Shown here: in pieces, positions 19,292 through 29,204 of the stretch | Layout: the number at the start of each line of letters is the position of its first letter | Position numbering within the stretch: position 1 is the first letter of the stretch | NCBI GenBank assembly: GCA_001797495.1 | Contig: MGPS01000006.1 | Span: 6,057 to 51,910 of the forward strand | DNA from: Deltaproteobacteria bacterium GWC2_42_11 | Lineage (GTDB): Bacteria > Desulfobacterota > GWC2-55-46 > UBA9637 > GWC2-42-11 | DNA: 45,854 bases | Direction: 5' to 3' | Program-made: the position numbers and the translations under genes | Notes under the pieces: generated by a model | Database searches by the model: none | Told to the model about the DNA's origin: nothing | Seen by the model: only the letters and a program-made list of their open reading frames with translations

Positions 19292-20707
19292 ATGTATAAA
19301 GGGAAGATAAAACATATACACTTTGTCGGCATAGGCGGGATAGGGATGAGCGGGATTGCCGAGGTGCTCATAAACCTTGGTTACAGGGTTACAGGTTCGG
19401 ATATGAAGATATCTGAAGCAACGAAGAGGCTTGAGAGACTCGGCGCTGTCATACATATATCGCACAGGGGGAAAAATATAAACGGCGCTGATGTAGTTGT
19501 CTATTCATCTGCTGTGAAGGAAGATAACCCTGAGATAGAGGCAGCACACGAGATGACAGTACCTGTTATACCGCGGGCAGAGATGTTGGCAGAACTTATG
19601 CGCATGAAATACGGGATAGCGATTGCCGGCACACACGGCAAGACAACTACCACATCTATTATAGCAACAATACTGGGCAGTTCAGGGATGGATCCGACAG
19701 TTGTTATAGGCGGAAGGCTGAACAGCATAGGGACAAATGCGAGGCTTGGCAAAGGCGAATTCCTTGTTGCAGAGGCTGATGAGAGTGACGGTACATTTTT
19801 GAAACTATCTCCCACAATTGCAGTTGTTACAAACATTGATCCTGAGCATATGGATTATTATAAAGACATGGATGAGGTAAAAAATGCATATCTCTCTTTT
19901 ATAAACAAGGTTCCGTTTTATGGCTGCTGTGTCCTGTGCCTTGACCATCCGAATGTTCAGGCACTCATATCCAGGGTGGAGAGGAAACATATTACCTATG
20001 GACTGACTGCGCAGGCAGACTGTCATGCAAGGGGTATAGAATTTAAAGGGATGGAGACATCCTTTGAGGTATGGAACAGGCATGAATCTCTCGGGAGGGT
20101 TACAATACGGATACCCGGTATTCACAATATTTACAACTCACTTGCAGCAATTGCTGTGGCAATTGAACTGGGACTTAATTTTGAAGATGTAAAGAATGCA
20201 TTGGCTGGTTTCAGCGGAGTAGAACGGAGGTTCCAGATAAAAGGTATTGTCAATAACATAACAGTTGTTGACGATTACGGGCATCACCCTGCTGAAATAA
20301 GGGCGACACTTAAGGCTGCAAAGGACGGGTGGGGGAAGAGGATTGTCGCTCTATTCCAGCCTCACAGGTATACACGGACAAAAGACCTGTATGAGGACTT
20401 CCTTTCTGCATTTTATGATGCGGATGTCCTGATACTTACAGACATATATCCTGCCGGTGAAGAAAAGATTGAAGGCGTTTCAAGCGAGGCGCTGTTTCAT
20501 GGAATCAAGGGGTATGGGCACAGGGATGTTACATATATACCTGATAAGAAGGATGTGCCTGCACATCTCGCAAAGATAGTTAGGTCAGGCGATATGGTCA
20601 TTATAATGGGTGCAGGTGATATATGGCAGACAGGGGAGGAGATATTAAAGCAGATGGGACAAAAGGCAGGGGTCATGGGTCAATTGTTAAATAGTTTTAA
20701 GTTGTGA
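19292..20707 (+). CDS. murC: UDP-N-acetylmuramate--L-alanine ligase
   Basis: [62 protein letters not shown]. Confidence 0.97.
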   Translation: MYKGKIKHIHFVGIGGIGMSGIAEVLINLGYRVTGSDMKISEATKRLERLGAVIHISHRGKNINGADVVVYSSAVKEDNPEIEAAHEMTVPVIPRAEMLAELMRMKYGIAIAGTHGKTTTTSIIATILGSSGMDPTVVIGGRLNSIGTNARLGKGEFLVAEADESDGTFLKLSPTIAVVTNIDPEHMDYYKDMDEVKNAYLSFINKVPFYGCCVLCLDHPNVQALISRVERKHITYGLTAQADCHARGIEFKGMETSFEVWNRHESLGRVTIRIPGIHNIYNSLAAIAVAIELGLNFEDVKNALAGFSGVERRFQIKGIVNNITVVDDYGHHPAEIRATLKAAKDGWGKRIVALFQPHRYTRTKDLYEDFLSAFYDADVLILTDIYPAGEEKIEGVSSEALFHGIKGYGHRDVTYIPDKKDVPAHLAKIVRSGDMVIIMGAGDIWQTGEEILKQMGQKAGVMGQLLNSFKL

Positions 20708-20755
20708 GTTATGAGTTGAAAACTAAAAACCAAAAACTAAAAACTCAAAACTGTT
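20693..20755. repeat. Heptad array (9 units) spanning the murC stop / murB start
   Basis: AGTTTTA AGTTGTG AGTTATG AGTTGAA AACTAAA AACCAAA AACTAAA AACTCAA AACTGTT. Confidence 0.92.
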
Positions 20756-21660
20756 TCCCTTTTCCCAGATTCAAGGGACGTATACTCTTTGATGTCCCGA
20801 TGAAGGACTATACATCCTTTAGGATAGGCGGACCTGCGGATGTTATGGTATTCCCAAAGGGCGAGGATGATTTAAGGGAGATACTATCATTTGTGCAACT
20901 AAAGGATTTCCCTGTTTTATTTATAGGCAGCGGCACTAATCTCCTTGTAAGGGATGGAGGGATAAGAGGTGTTGTAATAAACCTCTCAGATGGGTTTAGG
21001 GATATGCAGTGGAAAGGTGAAGACGAGGTTACAGCAGGTGCAGGGGTCAAACTTTCTGAGATTGTAAACGAATGCAGGAAAAGGGGACTTGCAGGACTTG
21101 AATTTGCTGTTCAGATACCGGGCACAATCGGCGGCGCGGTAGTAATGAACACAGGTGCATACGGCAAAGAGATAAAGGATGTTGTTACAGGCATTGATTT
21201 GATGGACATGAAGGGGAATAAGGAGTTCATTAATAAGGACGGCATGAGGTTTTTATACAGGGGGTGCATACTGCCGTCAAACCATATAATTACAAGTGTG
21301 CATCTAAAGTTTAAAAGAGATGATACTAGAGATATAGAGAGACGAATAAAAGAATTCAAAAAGAAAAGGGGTGAGACCCAGTCTGTGTGTTATCCAAGTG
21401 CAGGGAGCATATTTAAAAACCCTAACCATGAAGGATGGAATAACGGTGTGTCTGCAGGCAAACTCATAGATGAGGCAGGATTGAAGGGCACAAGGATAGG
21501 CGGCGCTATGGTATCGGATGTACATGCCAATTATATAGTAAACCTTGGCAGCGCTAAAGCAGCAGATGTGATTACGTTGCTTGGTATTATCAGGGATAAG
21601 GTGCTTAAAGAAAAGGGCGTCATGTTGGAGGAAGAGATAAAGATTGTGGGGGAGGACTAG
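20704..21660 (+). CDS. murB: UDP-N-acetylmuramate dehydrogenase
   Basis: [68 protein letters not shown]. Confidence 0.96.
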   Translation: MSYELKTKNQKLKTQNCFPFPRFKGRILFDVPMKDYTSFRIGGPADVMVFPKGEDDLREILSFVQLKDFPVLFIGSGTNLLVRDGGIRGVVINLSDGFRDMQWKGEDEVTAGAGVKLSEIVNECRKRGLAGLEFAVQIPGTIGGAVVMNTGAYGKEIKDVVTGIDLMDMKGNKEFINKDGMRFLYRGCILPSNHIITSVHLKFKRDDTRDIERRIKEFKKKRGETQSVCYPSAGSIFKNPNHEGWNNGVSAGKLIDEAGLKGTRIGGAMVSDVHANYIVNLGSAKAADVITLLGIIRDKVLKEKGVMLEEEIKIVGED

Positions 21661-22627
21661 AAAAATTACAAATTACAAATTACGAATTTCAAATTTAAAG
21701 AAAAGGCGCATAGGTGTGCTGATGGGGGGCATGTCCTCTGAAAGGGAGGTGTCTATCCGTTCAGGCACCGCTGTATATAATGCGCTTATAGAGAATGGAT
21801 ACAAGGCAATACCTATAGATGTCGGCAGAGATATAGCAAGGATTATTGAAAAGAAAAAGATTGATGCTGTGTTTATTGCACTTCACGGCAGGTATGGCGA
21901 GGATGGTACAATACAGGGACTTCTTAAGATGATGGGGATACCTTATACAGGTTCGGGTGTGCTTGCGAGTGCTCTTGCCTTTGATAAGGCAGCAGCAAAA
22001 GAGATTTTCTGTTTTCATAATATACCAACCTCTGAATTTACAGTAGTAAGGGGTAAAGAGAGAGTAAAGGATGTCCTCCCGCTGCTTCCTGTTGTTGTGA
22101 AACCTGCGAGAGAGGGTTCAACAATAGGCGTCACAGTAGTAAAGAATAAAAGGTTATTGAAAAAGGCAGTAGATATAGCAAGAAGGTTTGACAGCAAGGT
22201 TGTTATAGAGAGATTTATTGCAGGAAGAGAACTTACTGTGAGTGTCCTGAATGGGAAGCCTTTACCTGTTATAGAGATAAGACCCAAGAAGGGACTGTAC
22301 GACTACAGGTCAAAATATACAAAGGGTATGACCGAATACATTTTACCTGCCTGCCTTAATAAGAAACTGGAGGAGAAGATAAAGGTGATAGCGATAGAGA
22401 CGTATAATTCCATAGGGTGCAGTGGCGCAGCAAGGGTTGATGTGATGCTTGATTGCAATGATAAGCCTTACGTGCTTGAAGTGAATACAATTCCGGGCAT
22501 GACAGAGTTGAGTCTTTTACCAAAGGCTGCAGATTTTGCAGGCATAAGTTTCCCTCAACTTGTTGAGTATATGCTTATTGACGGGATAAGATGGAGAGAA
22601 ACCTCTGGGCGCGGGCAATATGATTAG
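21644..22627 (+). CDS. ddl: D-alanine--D-alanine ligase
   Basis: RRIGVLMGGMSSEREVSIRSG; ALHGRYGEDG; PYTGSGVLASALAFDK; EVNTIPGMTELSLLPKAA; start uncertain. Confidence 0.95.
   Translation: MWGRTRKITNYKLRISNLKKRRIGVLMGGMSSEREVSIRSGTAVYNALIENGYKAIPIDVGRDIARIIEKKKIDAVFIALHGRYGEDGTIQGLLKMMGIPYTGSGVLASALAFDKAAAKEIFCFHNIPTSEFTVVRGKERVKDVLPLLPVVVKPAREGSTIGVTVVKNKRLLKKAVDIARRFDSKVVIERFIAGRELTVSVLNGKPLPVIEIRPKKGLYDYRSKYTKGMTEYILPACLNKKLEEKIKVIAIETYNSIGCSGAARVDVMLDCNDKPYVLEVNTIPGMTELSLLPKAADFAGISFPQLVEYMLIDGIRWRETSGRGQYD
21663..21697. repeat. Heptad array (5 units) in ddl 5' end
   Basis: AAATTAC AAATTAC AAATTAC GAATTTC AAATTTA. Confidence 0.9.
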
Positions 22628-23549
22628 AAAAAAGAAAGCAAAAAACTTTAAGAGGAGGGAGCCGCTTATACGGAGGGTAAAAAAAGTTCTATCTTCGCAG
22701 AGGGTTAGAGGGGTGTTAAAGACAGGGCTTGGTACCATATCTGTTATAGTAATATTTGCAGCAGGGAGGTTTTTTTATAACGAGTTATTAAATGCCCCGT
22801 TTCTGCAGATTAAAGAGGTGAACATAAATGGTGTTATGCGTGTTTCAAAAGGTGAAGTACTGGAACTTATGGGCATTACTCCAGGTGATAACATTATAGC
22901 AGTTGATGCAGACGAAATAAGGGAAAGGGTTGAGAGACACCCGTGGATTAAAACAGTGAAGGTGGGCAGGAGGATGCCTGACAAGATATTGGTTGAGATA
23001 AAGGAGAGGGTACCGTTTGCGATTATAAACCTGGATGCACTCTATCTTATAGATGACGGCGGTTCGGTCTTTAAAAGGGTTTCAATAGAGGATGATGTTG
23101 ACCTCCCTGTTATATCAGCAGGTATCTCAAAAGATGAACTGGAAGGTGATGAGGAGGTATCAAAACTTGTTATTGGTGCGATTGACCTCATAAGCCTTAT
23201 ATCAGGGAAGATATATTTTAGTATAGACCGGTTATCAGAGATAAAGATTGACCCTGTTTATGGTCTGACACTCTATATAATGGACAGCGGTACAAGGATT
23301 GAGATTGGGCATAATAACTTTGAAGAGAAACTTAACAGGCTTGACAGGGTAATCAATGAATTGGGGAATAACACTCAAGCAGTGGAAACGATTGACCTGA
23401 ATTATGGGGAGAGGGTTGTTGTAAGACTGCATCAAGTTAAAAATGGTATTAAACTTGCCCCTGCAGAGCCTGCCCAAGCGGTAGTAAGCAGGGGTATTAA
23501 GCAGGGAAAGAAAGGGGGTGATGAGAGATGGGTAAGAGGGACAATCTGA
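22620..23549 (+). CDS. ftsQ: Cell division protein FtsQ (POTRA domain)
   Basis: FLQIKEVNINGVMRVSKGEVLELMGI POTRA; HPWIKTVKVGRRMPDKILVEIKERVPFAII; dcw position. Confidence 0.93.
   Translation: MIRKKKAKNFKRREPLIRRVKKVLSSQRVRGVLKTGLGTISVIVIFAAGRFFYNELLNAPFLQIKEVNINGVMRVSKGEVLELMGITPGDNIIAVDADEIRERVERHPWIKTVKVGRRMPDKILVEIKERVPFAIINLDALYLIDDGGSVFKRVSIEDDVDLPVISAGISKDELEGDEEVSKLVIGAIDLISLISGKIYFSIDRLSEIKIDPVYGLTLYIMDSGTRIEIGHNNFEEKLNRLDRVINELGNNTQAVETIDLNYGERVVVRLHQVKNGIKLAPAEPAQAVVSRGIKQGKKGGDERWVRGTI
23455..23507. repeat. In-frame palindromic repeat, copy in ftsQ C-terminus
   Basis: TTGCCCCTGCA + 15 nt + GTAGTAAGCAGGGGTATTAAGCAGGGA. Confidence 0.9.
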
Positions 23550-24763
23550 TAGTAGGACTTGATATAGGCACCACAAAGATATGTGTTATTGTGGGTGAGT
23601 TAAAGGAAGACGGGGGTATTGAGATTATCGGTATAGGGAGCCATCCTTCAAGGGGTTTAAGGAAAGGTGTTGTTGTAAATATTGAAACTACAGTGCAGTC
23701 CATCAAGAGGGCTGTGGAAGAGGCTGAACTTATGGCAGGCTGCGAGATAAACACAGTATATACAGGTATAGCAGGGGGGCATATAAAAGGGTTTAACAGC
23801 CATGGTGTTATAGCAGTCAAGGATAAGGAGGTAACAAATTCAGACATAGCACGGGTCATAGAGGCAGCACAGGCTGTTGTAATCCCAACTGACAGGGAAG
23901 TTATACATATACTCCCCCAGGAATACATAATAGACGAACAGGACGGCATACTAGAGCCGCTCGGGATGAGCGGTGTAAGGCTTGAAGTCAAGGTGCATAT
24001 AGTTACTGCTGCTGTTACATCTGCACAGAATATTATAAAGAGCGCAAACAAGGCAGGACTTGATGTTGCTGATATAGTATTGCAGCAGATAGCTAGCAGC
24101 GAGGCTGTGCTGAGTCAGGATGAAAAAGACCTTGGTGTCGCACTTATTGATGTGGGCGGCGGGACTACAGATATTGCCATATATCATAACGGCACAATAA
24201 AGCATACAGCAGTAATATCTCTCGGGGGGAATCAGGTCACAGGTGATATCGCAGTAGGCCTCCGTACACCATCCAGCGAGGCTGAGAAGATAAAGAAGAA
24301 GTACGGTTGTGCCATGGTGTCCATGGTCCAGAAGGACGATATGATAGATGTGCCGAGTGTGGGCGGACGGAACCCGAGGACTGTATCAAGGCAAATACTT
24401 GCAGAGGTAATAGAGCCGAGGATAGAGGAACTTTTTCAACTCGTAAATACAGAGATAGGTAATTCGGGTTATGACAATATAGTAGCCTCAGGTATCGTGC
24501 TTACAGGCGGGACAGCCGCACTGGACGGTGTGGCTGAACTTGGAGAGCAGGTTTTTAACATGCCTGTAAGGAGGGGGCTGCCTGAAGGCATTGGCGGGCT
24601 TGTGGATGTTGTGAAGAGTCCGATGTATTCAACAGGTGTCGGGCTTGTCCTTTATGGGAAAAAACGCTTAATGCAAACACCAAATAAATTTGGAAGGGGG
24701 GATAAAAACACATTTAACAAATTGTTTTCCAGGATGAAGGAATGGACGAGAGAGTTCTTTTAA
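23528..24763 (+). CDS. ftsA: Cell division protein FtsA
   Basis: IVGLDIGTTKICVIVGE; LPQEYIIDEQDGILEPLGMSGVRLE; LIDVGGGTTDIAIY; VLTGGTAALDGV. Confidence 0.97.
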   Translation: MGKRDNLIVGLDIGTTKICVIVGELKEDGGIEIIGIGSHPSRGLRKGVVVNIETTVQSIKRAVEEAELMAGCEINTVYTGIAGGHIKGFNSHGVIAVKDKEVTNSDIARVIEAAQAVVIPTDREVIHILPQEYIIDEQDGILEPLGMSGVRLEVKVHIVTAAVTSAQNIIKSANKAGLDVADIVLQQIASSEAVLSQDEKDLGVALIDVGGGTTDIAIYHNGTIKHTAVISLGGNQVTGDIAVGLRTPSSEAEKIKKKYGCAMVSMVQKDDMIDVPSVGGRNPRTVSRQILAEVIEPRIEELFQLVNTEIGNSGYDNIVASGIVLTGGTAALDGVAELGEQVFNMPVRRGLPEGIGGLVDVVKSPMYSTGVGLVLYGKKRLMQTPNKFGRGDKNTFNKLFSRMKEWTREFF

Positions 24764-24764
24764 A

Positions 24765-24827
24765 GAATTGAAAATTGCAAATTGAAGATTGGAAATTTTA
24801 AAATTTACAATTTCCATTTTACAATTC
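24765..24827. repeat. Heptad array (9 units) in the ftsA-ftsZ intergenic region
   Basis: GAATTGA AAATTGC AAATTGA AGATTGG AAATTTT AAAATTT ACAATTT CCATTTT ACAATTC, followed by hairpin CTCGC-AAA-GCGAG (24827-24839). Confidence 0.92.
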
Positions 24828-24856
24828 TCGCAAAGCGAGTAAAAAAGGAGGTGTCT

Positions 24857-26035
24857 ATGTTCCAGTTAGAAGAGGGTTTTAACAAAAGGGCTGTAATAAA
24901 GGTTATAGGGATTGGTGGTGCAGGAGGAAATGCGGTTAATACTATGATAGATGCAGAACTTGAGGGCGTTGAGTTTGTAGCAGCAAATACTGATGCGCAG
25001 GCGCTTTCTGTATCAAAGGCGCCTGTGAAGATTCAACTCGGCAGCCAGTTGACAAGGGGTCTTGGTGCAGGTGCAAGACCTGATATTGGAAGAAATGCAA
25101 CAATTGAGAGCAGGGACAGGTTAAGAGAGGTTCTAGAAGGGGCTGACATGGTATTTATAACAGCAGGTATGGGTAAAGGGACAGGAACAGGCGGTTCACC
25201 TGTGGTTGCAGAGATTGCCAAAGAGATTGGGGCACTGACTGTTGCAGTTGTGACCAAACCCTTTGTGCATGAAGGAAGGCAGAGATTAAGGTTTGCAGAT
25301 GAGGGTTTGAAGGAACTGAAGGACAGGGTTGATACTGTTATCACTATCCCTAATGAAAGGCTCCTTTCTGTATCAAACAAGAACACTTCTTTGCAGGAGG
25401 CATTTAAAAGGGCGGACGAGGTGCTCTATCAGGCTGTAAGGGGGATATCGGATGTTATAACTGTCCACGGACTTCAGAATGTTGATTTTGCCGATGTCAG
25501 GACGATAATGGCAGAGATGGGGCTTGCGCTTATGGGATCAGGTACTGCCGGCGGTGAGAACAGGGCAGTTGAGGCTGCCAGGAAGGCTATATCCAACCCG
25601 CTGCTCGAAAATATATCAATAAGCGGTGCAAAAGGTGTGCTGATAAATATTACCGGTTCTTCAGATATGTCGCTGCACGAAATAAAGGAGGCGTCGTCAC
25701 TTATATATGAGGAATCTCACGAGGATGCCAATATTATCTGCGGCGCTGTAATAGATGAGGACCTGGGTGATGAAATAAGGGTTACAGTGATTGCAACAGG
25801 TTTTGGTAAAGAGTGCGGCAGCAATAAAGAGCGCATAAAGAGACCTGTTCTTGTGGAACCCGCCACAATAACGGAAATGGAGGTTCCTGCGATTGTAAGG
25901 AAGAAGATAGAATCTGTGAAGAGGTTTGAACATAACAGCGTCGAGAGCCAGAAGCAGAACAGGGGAGGCGGTTTTAACATGGCAGCAGACGATGTTTATG
26001 ATGTACCGACATTCATAAGAAGACAGGCTGATTAA
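24857..26035 (+). CDS. ftsZ: Cell division protein FtsZ
   Basis: GIGGAGGNAVNTMID; AGMGKGTGTGGSPVVA; C-terminal DVPTFIRRQAD; AAAGGAGGTGTCT RBS then ATG at 24857. Confidence 0.98.
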   Translation: MFQLEEGFNKRAVIKVIGIGGAGGNAVNTMIDAELEGVEFVAANTDAQALSVSKAPVKIQLGSQLTRGLGAGARPDIGRNATIESRDRLREVLEGADMVFITAGMGKGTGTGGSPVVAEIAKEIGALTVAVVTKPFVHEGRQRLRFADEGLKELKDRVDTVITIPNERLLSVSNKNTSLQEAFKRADEVLYQAVRGISDVITVHGLQNVDFADVRTIMAEMGLALMGSGTAGGENRAVEAARKAISNPLLENISISGAKGVLINITGSSDMSLHEIKEASSLIYEESHEDANIICGAVIDEDLGDEIRVTVIATGFGKECGSNKERIKRPVLVEPATITEMEVPAIVRKKIESVKRFEHNSVESQKQNRGGGFNMAADDVYDVPTFIRRQAD

Positions 26036-26067
26036 TTTTCCAGTGAATAGAAATTGCAGGGGAGCAT

Positions 26068-27762
26068 ATTTTACCTTTTAAAAACCTGAAGAAAAGGGGG
26101 GAGATACTCCTCTCCAGAGAAAAAGGGACTATTTTTAAGCCATGGGGCAACAGGTTAAAGGTTGCGCTTGTCTACCCTAATACCTATAATGTCGGCATAT
26201 GCAACCTCGGATTTCAGACAATATATGAGAGGCTGAACAGCCTTGATTATGTTGTATGTGAAAGGGTATTTCTGCCTGATGCGAATATATCAGTTTCTTC
26301 CCTTGAATCTGCAAGACCTTTACAAGATTTTGATGTCCTTGCATTTTCCATATCTTTTGAACAGGACTATCTGAATATCTTAAAAACACTTGAACTTGCC
26401 AGGATTCCATTCCTCTCCTCGCACAGAGGGGGGAATAATCCATTACTTATAGCAGGGGGCGCTGCTATATTCCTGAACCCCGAACCTATTGCGGACTTCT
26501 TTGATGCCTTTGTAATAGGTGAAGGGGAAGATGTAATATCGGAACTCTTTGGTATTATAAGAACCTGTAAATGGGGTCACACAGACAGGTTGGAACTAAA
26601 AAAAGAACTTTCATCAATTGAAGGTGTTTATATACCTGCCTTTTACAATATTACCTATTGTCCTGATAACAGGATAGACAAAGTCATACCGCTTTATAAT
26701 GCACCTGAAAAGGTAAAAAAGAGGAGGGTGGAGGATATTAACAAATATCCTATCCACTCGGTTATTACTACACCTTATTCTGAGTTTAGAAATACTGAAC
26801 TTATAGAGGTCAGCAGGGGGTGCGGCAAGGGCTGCAGGTTCTGTGCAGCAGGGTTTATCTATCTCCCTCCGCGCGAGAGGAGTAAAGAAGTTATTATGGA
26901 TTCTGTAATAAAAGGGATAGATAAGACAGGGAAGGTCGGACTGGTAGGCGCTGCTGTATCAGAATACAGCGGACTTAAGGATGTATGCAGACAGGTTATT
27001 GACATTGGTGGTGAGGCTACCCTTTCGTCACTCAGACTTGATGTTATAGATAAGGAATGTCTTTTACTCCTGAAAGGCAGCGGGTACAAGACAATAACCC
27101 TTGCACCTGAGGCAGGTTCTGACAGGTTGAGGGATGTTATAAACAAGTGCATTTCTGATGAAGAGATTTTTAATGCAGCGTCTTTAATATCAGAGGCAGG
27201 AATGAATAAGGTAAAACTATATTTTATGATAGGACTGCCGACCGAGTCGGATTACGATATAGAAGCGATTGTCTTGCTGGTTAAAAAAATAAGGGGTATT
27301 ATAAAAAAAGGTGAGATAACTTTAAAGGTGAACCCCTTTATCCCAAAGCCGTGGACGCCGTTTCAGTGGTCTCCATACGCTGGTATTGGTGTTTTGCAGA
27401 AAAGACTTAAAATAGTAAAGAGAGGTCTTGCAATTATTAAGGGTATTAGGGTAAATTTTCTTTCACCGCGCGAAGGGTATGCACAAACATACCTTTCAAT
27501 GGGTGACAGACGGTTGAGGGATACACTGATAACAGCACATTACAAGGGGTGGAGAGAGGCTTTCAGAAAGGCAGAACCTCTGCCTGATTTTTTTGTGAAC
27601 AGGGAGAAAAGGTTTGAAGAGGTGCTGCCCTGGGATTTCATTGACCACGGCATAAAAAAGAGGTATCTTTGGGATGAATACCAGCGGGCGTTGAAAGACA
27701 TTACAACACCGCCGTGCAATGTGGGAAGATGCACAAGGTGCGGGGTGTGTTTGATGATGTAG
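26068..27762 (+). CDS. B12-binding-type radical SAM protein (TIGR03960-like), apparent non-canonical start
   Basis: Frame open from stop at 26044; [61 protein letters not shown] (CxxxCxxC), [11 protein letters not shown]; no in-frame ATG/GTG/TTG before 26590. Confidence 0.85.
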   Translation: MLPFKNLKKRGEILLSREKGTIFKPWGNRLKVALVYPNTYNVGICNLGFQTIYERLNSLDYVVCERVFLPDANISVSSLESARPLQDFDVLAFSISFEQDYLNILKTLELARIPFLSSHRGGNNPLLIAGGAAIFLNPEPIADFFDAFVIGEGEDVISELFGIIRTCKWGHTDRLELKKELSSIEGVYIPAFYNITYCPDNRIDKVIPLYNAPEKVKKRRVEDINKYPIHSVITTPYSEFRNTELIEVSRGCGKGCRFCAAGFIYLPPRERSKEVIMDSVIKGIDKTGKVGLVGAAVSEYSGLKDVCRQVIDIGGEATLSSLRLDVIDKECLLLLKGSGYKTITLAPEAGSDRLRDVINKCISDEEIFNAASLISEAGMNKVKLYFMIGLPTESDYDIEAIVLLVKKIRGIIKKGEITLKVNPFIPKPWTPFQWSPYAGIGVLQKRLKIVKRGLAIIKGIRVNFLSPREGYAQTYLSMGDRRLRDTLITAHYKGWREAFRKAEPLPDFFVNREKRFEEVLPWDFIDHGIKKRYLWDEYQRALKDITTPPCNVGRCTRCGVCLMM

Positions 27763-27770
27763 GGGGTTAT

Positions 27771-29036
27771 ATGGATATAAAAACGTTAGTGTCTGATATT
27801 GCAAAGGCAAGCCGTTTTGCCTCGCTGGAACTAGCCAGAGTAGATACTGGGGTAAAGAATAAAGCGCTTATCAGGATGGCTGCCGCACTCTTAGAAAATG
27901 CGGATTCAATAAAAGATGCTAACAAGAAAGATATTGCAAATGCACGGGATAAAGGCATGTCAAAGGCTATGGTTGACAGGCTCACAGTGACAGACAAGGT
28001 CTTGAAAACAATGGCTGACGGTATAAAGGAGGTCGCCATTTTGCCCGACCCTGTCGGCGAGATTACACGGATGTGGAGGAGACCAAATAGCCTCCTTGTG
28101 GGGAAGATGCGGATACCACTGGGCGTTATAGGCATCATCTACGAGGCAAGGCCTAATGTCACTGCTGATGCAGCGGCGCTCTGCCTCAAGTCAGGCAATG
28201 CCGTGATACTTCGGGGCGGAAGTGAGGCTATAAACTCAAATCTTGCAATCGCAAAGGTGCTGCAGGATGCCTGCAGAGAGGCGGGTATCCCTGATGCTGC
28301 GATTCAGGTGGTGCCGATAACAGAGAGGGATGCAGTTCTTGAAATGCTGAAACTGGATGAATATATTGACCTTATTATCCCCAGAGGCGGTGAGGGGCTT
28401 ATAAGATTTGTTGTTAATAATTCCAGGATACCTGTTATAAAGCATTATAAAGGGGTATGCCACATATTCGTTGATGAAAGTGCTGACATGGAAATGGCTG
28501 AAAAGGTTTGTTTTAATGCAAAGGTACAGAGACCCGGGGTCTGCAATGCAATGGAGACACTTCTTGTTCATAAAAATATAGCAAAGGAATTTTTACCACG
28601 GATGGGTAAGATGTATCAGGAGGCGGGTGTCGAACTTCGCGGGTGTGAAGATACTGTAAAGATTCTTCCATATGCAAAACCAGCGGCAGAGAATGACTGG
28701 TATGCAGAATATCTTGACCTTGTTCTGGCTGTAAAGGTTGCAGGAGATGTTGACGATGCGATAAATCACATTGCAAAATACGGCTCTCTGCATACAGAAT
28801 CTATAATTACAAGGGATTATAACAATGCACAGAGGTTCCTGAGGGAGGTAAATTCGTCAACTGTACTTGTTAATGCCTCAACAAGGTTTTCCGATGGTTT
28901 CCAACTCGGACTTGGCGCTGAGATAGGCATATCGACTACCAAGATACATGCATTTGGTCCAATGGGGCTTGAAGAACTTACAACGCAGAAATTTATTATC
29001 TACGGCGACGGACAGATAAGAGAGGAAACCACATGA
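27771..29036 (+). CDS. proA: Glutamate-5-semialdehyde dehydrogenase (gamma-glutamyl phosphate reductase)
   Basis: [82 protein letters not shown]. Confidence 0.97.
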   Translation: MDIKTLVSDIAKASRFASLELARVDTGVKNKALIRMAAALLENADSIKDANKKDIANARDKGMSKAMVDRLTVTDKVLKTMADGIKEVAILPDPVGEITRMWRRPNSLLVGKMRIPLGVIGIIYEARPNVTADAAALCLKSGNAVILRGGSEAINSNLAIAKVLQDACREAGIPDAAIQVVPITERDAVLEMLKLDEYIDLIIPRGGEGLIRFVVNNSRIPVIKHYKGVCHIFVDESADMEMAEKVCFNAKVQRPGVCNAMETLLVHKNIAKEFLPRMGKMYQEAGVELRGCEDTVKILPYAKPAAENDWYAEYLDLVLAVKVAGDVDDAINHIAKYGSLHTESIITRDYNNAQRFLREVNSSTVLVNASTRFSDGFQLGLGAEIGISTTKIHAFGPMGLEELTTQKFIIYGDGQIREETT

Positions 29037-29077
29037 GCCTTATTTCACAAAGGGGGATAAAAATCTTGTTGGCATTT

Positions 29078-29179
29078 GGGGCTGCCTGCCCCGCCTGCAA
29101 ACATTTTTCTCTCTTAAGAGAGAAAAATCCTCATAAAAGCCTCCCACACAAACGGTTTGCCGACAGGGCAGGCAGCCCC
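29078..29179. repeat. Palindromic MITE-like element, copy B
   Basis: Arms GGGGCTGCCTGCCCCGCCTGCAAAC / GGTTTGCCGACAGGGCAGGCAGCCCC, inner perfect 26-bp palindrome ATTTTTCTCTCTTAAGAGAGAAAAAT (29103-29128). Confidence 0.9.
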
Positions 29180-29204
29180 AAAAGGGCATTTTCGGAGTAA
29201 TGCA

